Positions 36,145-42,822 of a stretch of 64,000 bases of DNA are shown in pieces. Made by a program: the position numbers and the translations under genes. The notes below the pieces were generated by a model. That model was not told the DNA's origin. It was given only the letters and a program-made list of their open reading frames with translations, and did no database searches. This DNA is from Streptomyces indicus (GTDB lineage: Bacteria; Actinomycetota; Actinomycetes; Streptomycetales; Streptomycetaceae): positions 153,352 through 217,351 of the forward strand of contig NZ_FNFF01000015.1 in NCBI RefSeq assembly GCF_900100315.1, written 5' to 3'. Within the stretch, counting starts at the first letter, position 1. Each line of letters begins with the position of its first letter.

Positions 36145-37590
36145 TCATTCGTAGCGGAGTTCCGCAGGGTGCAGGGTGCGGCGCAGGAGGGGCAGGGTGC
36201 AGGTGGTGGCCAGCAGGCAGGCGGCGTACACCGCGACCGGCACGAGCAGGGTCGAGGCCAGCGGGAGCGGCTGCCCCATCAGGCCGCCGTACGCGAGGTA
36301 CAGGGCCGTACCGCCGATGCCGGCGACGGCCAGCGCGGGGGCGAGCGGCAGCGCGGTCTCCAGGAGGACCGCCCGGCGCAGCACGGAGTGCGGCACCCCT
36401 GCGGCGGACTGTGCGGCGAGCGCGCGGCGCCGGGTGATCAGTGATTCGGCGGTGCCCGTGACCAGGGCGAGCAAGGCGACGACGGCAGCGACGGCCAAGG
36501 CGCACGCGACCAGGTTGATGCCGCTGGAGTAGTAGTCCTCGTCGTCACCGCCGTAGCGGTCGACCTCGCCCAGGATCAGGGCGCGGACCCCGACGAGGAT
36601 CACTCCGGCGACTGTGATCAGCAGCAGCGTGCCGTGGACGCGGGCCGAGGCCCAGGGGTCGGCCTTGAGGCGGCCCGCCGCGATCAGGACGTCGGGACGC
36701 TGCGCGCGCTCGAGCAGCGCGCCGCCCATCGACCGGGCGAAGGCGGCGGCGGAGGCCACGGCGCCCAGGCCCACCAGGACGACGGCCACCAGGGCGAGCA
36801 CCGGGAAGAACGCGCTCACGAAGTCCGCCTCCAGGCCTACCTGCACCGTCGCGTACGCACCCGCCGTGCACAGCACGAACACCACGTAGAACCCGCGGCT
36901 GCGCTGCTTGCGCGCACGGCGCACCACCCCGAGCGGCGAGGTCACGACCCGGTGCAGGACCAGGACGCTCAGGAGCGTGACGGCCAGCGGCACGGCGAGG
37001 GTGACGCCGAGGAAGAGCGGCCAGTCGACGGCCACGTCGCTGGGCCAGTGCAGCGTCTCGTCACCGGCCTGAAGCCGCCCGGCCAGGGCGTGCACGCCGA
37101 GGAAGAGCAGCAGTCCCGCCACCGCGCCCACGAGACAGGTGAGGCCGGCCTCCACCGCCGCGAGGGAGCGGACCTGGCGGGGTGTGGCGCCCGCGAGCCG
37201 CAGGTTGGCGAAGCGGCGGTCGCGGTGCACGGCGCCGACCCGCGTGGTCTGGGCCAGGAAACCGAGCACGGGCACGAGCAGCATGCCGATGGCGAAGGCG
37301 AAGCCGGGGCGCACGCCCGGGTCGTTGAGCACCGGGATGCTGTAGCGGCCGCTGGTCAGGAGCAGGTCGGATCCGGTCTGCGCGCGGTCGTCCCAGGAGA
37401 TCGACGCGACGAGCACCGCGGCCAGCCCGAACACCGTGGCGAGCAGCGCACCGAAGCCGGTGAGCCCGATCCGCCACCACTCGCGCCGGTTGGATCCGCG
37501 CAGCAGGATCACCGCGAGCCGGGTGTGCCCGCGCAGACCGCCGCGCGAGGGCCCGGGCAGGGCGGTGCGCGGGGGAGCGAGGTCAGTCAT
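36145..37590 (-). CDS. FtsX-family ABC transporter permease
   Basis: A 481-residue permease. Helices cluster near residues 42-65, 95-115, 150-175, 190-215, 230-250, 260-285, 315-335, 355-380 and in two C-terminal pairs. The cytoplasmic coupling loops are FANLRLAGATPRQVRSLAAVEAG near 130-150 and QSAAGVPHSVLRRAVLLETAL near 400-420, both typical of FtsX cores. It overlaps the ATPase gene by eight bases, and that gene overlaps the PadR regulator gene, so the three form a regulated transporter operon of the antimicrobial-peptide or lipid-export class. The substrate is unknown. Confidence 0.88.
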   Translation of the reverse strand: MTDLAPPRTALPGPSRGGLRGHTRLAVILLRGSNRREWWRIGLTGFGALLATVFGLAAVLVASISWDDRAQTGSDLLLTSGRYSIPVLNDPGVRPGFAFAIGMLLVPVLGFLAQTTRVGAVHRDRRFANLRLAGATPRQVRSLAAVEAGLTCLVGAVAGLLLFLGVHALAGRLQAGDETLHWPSDVAVDWPLFLGVTLAVPLAVTLLSVLVLHRVVTSPLGVVRRARKQRSRGFYVVFVLCTAGAYATVQVGLEADFVSAFFPVLALVAVVLVGLGAVASAAAFARSMGGALLERAQRPDVLIAAGRLKADPWASARVHGTLLLITVAGVILVGVRALILGEVDRYGGDDEDYYSSGINLVACALAVAAVVALLALVTGTAESLITRRRALAAQSAAGVPHSVLRRAVLLETALPLAPALAVAGIGGTALYLAYGGLMGQPLPLASTLLVPVAVYAACLLATTCTLPLLRRTLHPAELRYE

Positions 37591-38311
37591 TGCCCCGCAC
37601 CTCCGCCGTGCTGAAGTGCTCGGCGGCCCAGGGCTCGTCGGCCCTCACCACACCGTCGCGCAGCACCACTTCACGGTCCGCGTACGCGGACACCTGGGCG
37701 TCGTGCGTGATGAGCACGACCGCGCTGCCGCTCTCGCGGGCCGACTGCACGAGCGTGGTCATCACCTGCTCTCCGGTGAGGCTGTCCAGGGCGCCGGTCG
37801 GCTCATCCGCGAACACCACCTTGGGACCGGTCACCAACGCCCGTGCCAGCGACACGCGTTGGGCCTGCCCGCCGCTCATCTCGCCGGGCCGCAGCCGCGC
37901 CTGCCCGTACACCCCGAACTTCCCGAGCCAGTCGGAGGCCTGCTCGTGGGCCGCGGTCCGGCGCGCCCCCGCGAGCAGCAGCGGCAGCGCGACGTTGTCC
38001 AGGGCCGACAGCTCGGGGATCAACTGGCCGAACTGGAACAGGATCCCGAAGTCGGTGCGCCGCAGCTCGGTCCGCCGGGCCTCCGAAAGCCCGTCGATCC
38101 GCGTCCCCGCGTACTCCACGCTCCCGCTGTCGGGCGTGACGATCCCCGCGAGGCAGTGCAGGAGCGTGGACTTGCCGCTGCCGCTCGCGCCCGTGACGGC
38201 GAGGATCTCGCCGGCGCCGAGGGAGACGGAGGCGCCGCGCAGGGCCTCGGTCCTGCCGTAGGCCTTCTCGAGCCCGCGTGCGGTGATCAAGGGCGGTGTC
38301 GATGTGGTCAT
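37583..38311 (-). CDS. ABC transporter ATPase, LolD/MacB type
   Basis: A 242-residue ATPase for the permease encoded just downstream. Walker A is GASGSGKST near residues 44-52, signature MSGGQAQRVSLARAL near 147 and Walker B VVFADEPTGALDS near 169. The H-loop is in VVLITHDAQVSAY. The ATG lies in an ATGA overlap with the PadR gene stop; the upstream in-frame Met at 38368 is inside that gene and is rejected. Confidence 0.92.
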   Translation of the reverse strand: MTTSTPPLITARGLEKAYGRTEALRGASVSLGAGEILAVTGASGSGKSTLLHCLAGIVTPDSGSVEYAGTRIDGLSEARRTELRRTDFGILFQFGQLIPELSALDNVALPLLLAGARRTAAHEQASDWLGKFGVYGQARLRPGEMSGGQAQRVSLARALVTGPKVVFADEPTGALDSLTGEQVMTTLVQSARESGSAVVLITHDAQVSAYADREVVLRDGVVRADEPWAAEHFSTAEVRGND

Positions 38312-38856
38312 ACGTTCCTGATCTCCTCGGTGAGAGCGGCGAGCCGGCCCGCTGTGGTGGTCATCCACCGCAGATCGGCGTCGAGATGGCTGAGCGCGTA
38401 ATCGGCGGAGAGCACCGTCGCGAGGTCCGCGCCCGGCGCGGTCTTGAGCGCGGTCAGCTCCCGCATCCGCGCCATGTGGGCGGTGCGCTGGGCGCGCAGG
38501 TAGGCCGCGGGGTCGGCCGGTTCGCCGGCCGCCTCGGCGAGTATCGCCACGACGACCTTGGCGAAGATGTCGTTGGTCACGAAGGGGGCGGGCGGGGTGA
38601 TCTCGGCCAGCCAGTGGGCGAGTTCGACCGAGCCCTTGTCGGTGGAGCGGTAGTGGGTGCGCTCGGGTCCGCCGTCGGCGTCGGTGCCCTCGACCTCGGC
38701 GAGCCCGTCGCGCACCAGCCGTTGCAGGGTCGTGTAGACCTGCCCGTACGCCAGCGGGCGCGCCTGCGGGAAGCGCTCGTCATGGCGCTTCTTCAGGTCG
38801 TAACCGTGGCTCGGGCCCGCGGAGAGCAGACCGAGCAGGACATGGCGGGTGCTCAT
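38308..38856 (-). CDS. PadR-family transcriptional regulator
   Basis: A 182-residue regulator. Residues 1-75 form the PadR winged helix: VLLGLLSAGPSHGYDLKKRHDE, then the recognition segment AYGQVYTTLQRLVRDGLAEVE and the wing YRSTDKG. A helical dimerisation tail follows. The ATG at 38856 gives the usual MSTRHVLLGLL beginning; an upstream frame to 38940 is rejected. PadR proteins commonly repress neighbouring multidrug or peptide exporters and are relieved by the transported compound, so it should control the ABC operon it heads. Confidence 0.92.
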   Translation of the reverse strand: MSTRHVLLGLLSAGPSHGYDLKKRHDERFPQARPLAYGQVYTTLQRLVRDGLAEVEGTDADGGPERTHYRSTDKGSVELAHWLAEITPPAPFVTNDIFAKVVVAILAEAAGEPADPAAYLRAQRTAHMARMRELTALKTAPGADLATVLSADYALSHLDADLRWMTTTAGRLAALTEEIRNV

Positions 38857-38864
38857 GGCTCCAC

Positions 38865-38884
38865 TATGTACCCGCGATATGTAC
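38865..38884 (-). promoter_or_regulatory. Direct repeat of GTACATA upstream of the PadR gene
   Basis: On the minus strand, GTACATA occurs twice with six bases between (38865-38871 and 38878-38884), the near copy starting nine bases upstream of the padR ATG. The repeats are AT-rich against a GC-rich background and so near the start that they must be in the promoter or the leader. PadR proteins bind ATGT/ACAT-type sites, which these resemble. Confidence 0.45.
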
Positions 38885-38951
38885 TCAGTGAATAGCTGGC
38901 CGGAATCAGGCGGGAAGTGAGGGACGGGGTTCCGGATCAACGGGTGCAGAA

Positions 38952-38990
38952 ACAGGGCGGATCGGGGCCGAACGCCTCAATCCGCCCTGT
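38952..38990. terminator. Terminator downstream of the GH84-like gene
   Basis: A perfect 11-bp stem, ACAGGGCGGAT with ATCCGCCCTGT, and a 17-base loop, 22 bases beyond the glycosidase stop on the minus strand. Confidence 0.8.
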
Positions 38991-39011
38991 CTGTAGTGCA
39001 GTTGGGCCGCA

Positions 39012-42011
39012 CTATTCCGCGACCGCGTACGCCTCCACCGACCACAGCGACACCCCGTACTCGGTGGCCCGCTCGTCGGTCTGCACCCGCACGAACCGCA
39101 CGTCCCGCGCGTCGAGGCCGACCGCGTCGCGTCCGCCGCGGCCGTCCCGCACCGTGGCCGCCGTGCGCCAGACCCGGCCGTCGGACGAGACCTGCACGCG
39201 GTAGCGCGAGGCGTACGCGTCCTGCCAGCGGAGGACCACCCGGCCGATGCGGGCCGGGGAGGCCAGTTCCATCTGCCACCACTGGCCGTCCTCGGCCGGT
39301 GAGGACCAACGGGTCGCCGGATCACCGTCGTTGGCGTCCGCCGCGGGGAAGTCCGGGGTCTCGTCCGCGGAGGAGGATGCTTTCGCGGTGCGCGCCAGGT
39401 CCTGGCCGGCCACGCGCGGATGCGCCCGTACGGTCAGCGTCCGCGTCTGCGAGCCGAAGGTCACCGGGATCTCGTACGTGCCCGAGGGCGTGTCCGCCGG
39501 CACGGTGATCTCCACCGGCACGTCGATCCCGGTGCCGCGGGGGAGGGTCGAGGAGCGCGGGGTGCGCACCTCGATGCCCTTCGGCGGATTCGCTGTGACC
39601 CGGCCGCTCACCGCCTCCGGGCGCTGCGAGGTCAGCCGGGCCGCGATCCGCCGGGGCGCGCCACCGATCTCCACGTCGAGTTCGGAACGCGACAGCTTCA
39701 GGGCCGCGGCGGGGCCGTCCGCGTACCAGGGCACGAGGTGTTCCACACGTCCCCGCTCGCCCTGCCAGACCACCCGCAGGGCGTCCACCTCGGCGCCGGA
39801 CGGTCCGTGCGCCTCGGTCCAGCCGCTCTCCGACACCTCGCCGAGCGTCACCCAGCCCTTGCCGGGGACGTGCGCCTCCAGGGTGCCGCGCGTGCCCGGG
39901 TCCGTCATGACGGTGACCGCGTCGAGCGGGCGGGGGCGGGGGAGCTTCAGGGTGTCCCCGTCCGGGCGCTCCACCGGCGCCTTCGCGTCCCCGGAGTGCT
40001 TGTCCTTGCCGTGCGAGCGGCCGGCGCCGGTCCAGGCCGCGGCCTCCTCCTGCACCCGGTCGAGGAAGGCGTCGAGCACGCCCTCGCCCACCGTCGCCCG
40101 CGCGGACTTCAGGGCCGCGCGCTGCGACTCCAGCCGCCGCGCCGCGCGCCACGCCTCCTCGCCCCTGCCTCCGGCCTGCGCGAGGAGCAGGTCGACGGCC
40201 TGCTCGCCCGCCTCGCCGTACCGTCCCAACTGCTCGGTCCACGGCCGCACTTCACGGCCGAGGTCCGTGGACTCCAGGCGGGCCGGGGTCTCGCGCATCA
40301 CCGTGAACGCGTCCTTCAGGCGGGCGGCCGCGCGGTCCAGGCGGTCGGCGTCCGTCGTGGCGCGCGCCGCGAAGAACGCGTCGATCAGCGGCCGCAGATA
40401 CGCCGACTCCTGCGCGCCGAGCACCGAGGAGGCGTCATGGCCGGCCAGCGCGCCCACCGCCTCGCGCTCGCGCGCGTCGCCGCCCGCGAGATCGGCGATC
40501 GCCGCACGCCAGGAGTCGCCGGGCCGGTAACCCCGCGGGTTCCAGGCGTAGTCGGCGGCCGTGAACAGCGGGATGCGCGAGGCCGTCGGCTGCTGCATCG
40601 CGTTGGCGAGCAGCGCCGCGGAGCCGGTGGCCACGGCGGGCTCGCGCCCGTCGTACGGACCGAGGAAGATCCGGTCCTCGGCGAAGTCGTTGACCGGGTA
40701 GTTGTCCATCGTGACCAGGTCGTGGCCGCCGAACGCCCGCCGCGCACCGGCCAGTTCGCGTCCCGTGATGGTCTTCGGCACGACCCCGACGCCCGTCCAG
40801 GCGACCTGCACCCCGTCGTGCAGCTCCCGCGCGAGCCGCTCGCGGTACTCGGTCGAGCCGTCCTGGTAGTACTCGGTCGGCAGCAGCGTCAGCGGGGCCG
40901 CCTCCGGGTGCCGTGCGGCCAGGTGCTTCGCGACCGCGTTCGCCACGCGTGCCTGCGCCTTCGCCGCCGCCTCCGGTCCCGAACCGAACGCACGGGCGTC
41001 CGCGTCACAGTGCCATTCGCTGTACGAGACGTCCTGGAAGTGGAGTTGGAAGGCGCGCGCACCCAGCGCCCACATCGCGTCGATCTTCTTGAGCAGCGCC
41101 TTGGTGTCGTCCTCGGACGACAGACACATCGCCTGTCCCGGCGCCACGGCCCAGCTGAGCGTCACATGGTTGGCGCGGGCGCGCTCGGCCAGCCTGCGGA
41201 AGTCGGCGCGCTGCGCGGCCGGGTAGGGCTCGCGCCACTTGGCCTGCCGGTACAGGTCGTCGCCCGGCGCGTACACATAGCGGTTCTGCTTGGTGCGGCC
41301 GAGGAAGTCCAGCTGCTCCAGGCGCTCCTCGGTGGTCCACGGGGTGCCGTAGAACCCCTCGGTCGTGCCGCGTACCGCCGCGGCCGGCCAGTCCCGTACG
41401 CGGACGCCCGCGAACCGCCCGTCCACGACCAGCTGGCGCAGCGTCTGCACCGCGTGGAAGAGACCGTCCTCGCCGACGCCGGAGAGCGCCACCGTGTCCC
41501 TGCCTTCGACCTTGCCGACCCCGATCCGGTAGCCGCCGGGGGGCAGGTCGCCCCGCTCGGTCACCTTCAGGGCGCGCAGCGCGAAGTCGGTGCCTGCGGG
41601 GTCGCTGCGCGGGGGCAGTACGGAGGGACCGGCGGGGCCACGGTCGCGGGCGGCGCGCACGAGGAGGCCGGGGCCCGGCAGCCGGTCCGCGTCCGTCACC
41701 TCGGTGATCTGCCGGGCGCCGGCCGCGCGCAGCACGGTGCGCAGGGCCTCGATCGCATACGGGTCGGCCTTCTCGTCCGCGAGCAGGAACACCTGCTCGG
41801 TCACCGGCACGGGAGCGCCGGCGGACTGGAGCGAGTGCGGACGCGGCCAGACGGCGGGCAGCGAGGAATCCGTCTCGCGGTCGGGCGCGTTCAGACCTGG
41901 TTCGGGCGGGTCGGCGAGCGCTCCGGGCGCACCGCCGAGCAGACCGCCGATGACTGCGGCAGCGAGTGCCACCGCACTCTTCGACCGACCCTTCGATCGC
42001 CGGACCAGCAC
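39012..42011 (-). CDS. Secreted GH84-like beta-N-acetylglucosaminidase with F5/8C domain
   Basis: A 999-residue exported protein. The signal peptide covers about residues 1-33 and ends in GALA. A beta-rich hexosaminidase-N domain (about 45-190) is followed by the catalytic barrel beginning RGTTEGFYGTPWTTEERLEQLDFLGRTKQN, then a helical domain, Ig-like strands and a C-terminal discoidin (F5/8 type C) domain (about 860-999) likely to bind glycans. GH84 enzymes hydrolyse beta-linked GlcNAc. In the catalytic motif I read LHFQDVSY, with Gln326 where the first Asp of the usual Asp-Asp pair is expected and Asp327 kept. The GTG at 42011 has GGGAGAAGCC upstream; an earlier GTG at 42044 lacks one. Monocistronic. 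Confidence 0.85.
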   Translation of the reverse strand: MLVRRSKGRSKSAVALAAAVIGGLLGGAPGALADPPEPGLNAPDRETDSSLPAVWPRPHSLQSAGAPVPVTEQVFLLADEKADPYAIEALRTVLRAAGARQITEVTDADRLPGPGLLVRAARDRGPAGPSVLPPRSDPAGTDFALRALKVTERGDLPPGGYRIGVGKVEGRDTVALSGVGEDGLFHAVQTLRQLVVDGRFAGVRVRDWPAAAVRGTTEGFYGTPWTTEERLEQLDFLGRTKQNRYVYAPGDDLYRQAKWREPYPAAQRADFRRLAERARANHVTLSWAVAPGQAMCLSSEDDTKALLKKIDAMWALGARAFQLHFQDVSYSEWHCDADARAFGSGPEAAAKAQARVANAVAKHLAARHPEAAPLTLLPTEYYQDGSTEYRERLARELHDGVQVAWTGVGVVPKTITGRELAGARRAFGGHDLVTMDNYPVNDFAEDRIFLGPYDGREPAVATGSAALLANAMQQPTASRIPLFTAADYAWNPRGYRPGDSWRAAIADLAGGDAREREAVGALAGHDASSVLGAQESAYLRPLIDAFFAARATTDADRLDRAAARLKDAFTVMRETPARLESTDLGREVRPWTEQLGRYGEAGEQAVDLLLAQAGGRGEEAWRAARRLESQRAALKSARATVGEGVLDAFLDRVQEEAAAWTGAGRSHGKDKHSGDAKAPVERPDGDTLKLPRPRPLDAVTVMTDPGTRGTLEAHVPGKGWVTLGEVSESGWTEAHGPSGAEVDALRVVWQGERGRVEHLVPWYADGPAAALKLSRSELDVEIGGAPRRIAARLTSQRPEAVSGRVTANPPKGIEVRTPRSSTLPRGTGIDVPVEITVPADTPSGTYEIPVTFGSQTRTLTVRAHPRVAGQDLARTAKASSSADETPDFPAADANDGDPATRWSSPAEDGQWWQMELASPARIGRVVLRWQDAYASRYRVQVSSDGRVWRTAATVRDGRGGRDAVGLDARDVRFVRVQTDERATEYGVSLWSVEAYAVAE

Positions 42012-42333
42012 GGCTTCTCCCGCCCTTCTTTTCAGGTCCCGCACACGTCCGGGAGCCGGTTGCCGCGGCTCCCTGACGGCAGGGTTCCGGATGGTGTCGA
42101 GCCCACCACCGCGGTGGTGACAGTGTCAATGCGAGAGGCCATTGTGCCGGGTTTGCCCCGCCGGGAATTTCCGGATCGGCGCGGTGGCGCAGGCGGCAAC
42201 TCACGCTTCGGGACGGCACCGTCGCCATGTGACCATCGCCACGTTCCGCGCATGGGCCCGCGAGCTGCGGGTAGGGCTGACCCTCTGCCGATCACACCGA
42301 ACGGGACCGACCCACCGACCAAGGAGGCCCTGG
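42012..42333. other. 322-base divergent region between the glycosidase and the repeat protein
   Basis: No gene. It contains two adjacent palindromes (42104-42119 and 42118-42128), described separately. The minus strand shows TTGACA at 42124-42129, which could be the -35 of the glycosidase promoter, but no good -10 follows at the usual distance. The plus strand ends with an AAGGAGG ribosome binding site for the small gene at 42334. Confidence 0.6.
42104..42128. promoter_or_regulatory. Two overlapping palindromes upstream of the GH84-like gene
   Basis: CACCACCGCGGTGGTG (42104-42119) is a perfect 16-base palindrome. TGACAGTGTCA (42118-42128) is a palindrome with 5-bp arms that overlaps its last two bases. 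On the minus strand the TTGACA within the second is followed by the first palindrome, so a protein bound there would sit in the promoter spacer. Confidence 0.5.
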
Positions 42334-42576
42334 GTGAGCGCTCAGCTGTTGTTCGACGCCCTGTCCAAACACGCGGAACTGCCCGAGCAGCCGGACCTGT
42401 CACAGGTCTCCGACCCCGACTCCGTGCCGTACGGCCAGTTCTCCGTCGAGGCGCCGCTCACCAGTGAGCCGCCCCTGGCCGACGAGACGCCGCTGACCAG
42501 CGAGCCCCCGCTCGCCGACGAGGCACACCTGACCAGCGAACCCACGGCGTTCGGCACGGCCTCCGCCGTCGCCTGA
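42334..42576 (+). CDS. Small acidic repeat protein, unknown
   Basis: An 80-residue protein not belonging to any family I know. It begins with an amphipathic helix (SAQLLFDALSKHAELPEQ), then an acidic linker (PDLSQVSDPDSVPYGQFSVE). Two exact 11-residue copies of PLTSEPPLADE follow (preceded by A or T), then a degenerate third, HLTSEPTAFG. There is no signal peptide or membrane segment. The GTG start has a perfect AAGGAGG five bases upstream. Within the two full repeat units, five of twelve codons differ synonymously and one causes an amino-acid change, which supports real translation and selection on the peptide. It lies between the glycosidase and malQ, with no enzyme for peptide modification nearby. 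Confidence 0.7.
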   Translation: MSAQLLFDALSKHAELPEQPDLSQVSDPDSVPYGQFSVEAPLTSEPPLADETPLTSEPPLADEAHLTSEPTAFGTASAVA

Positions 42577-42822
42577 GTTCCCGTACGGGCGGGCACGTTT
42601 CGCAGCGCACAAATACGGTCAATTGCGGGTGGATTGCCGCCCCTTCGGGTCGTGCGGTCCGCTCTGCCCGGCTCGCCCGCCCGCCTTTGCCGTGCCCCGC
42701 CCTATTCCGTACGGCCGGAAAGTTCCGTACGACAGAGAGCGGACCCGCACGGCGGACGGACGCGTCAGCCCGAACGGCGCGGAGCGGACCCGACCTCTAC
42801 CCCTACGACGGATGGGGCGCCG

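Noticed and set aside
42334..42576. Repeat protein as a graspetide or lanthipeptide precursor
   Set aside because: Its Ser/Thr and Asp/Glu-rich repeats recall such precursors, but no ATP-grasp ligase, lanthionine synthetase, protease or exporter is adjacent. I kept it as an unknown protein.
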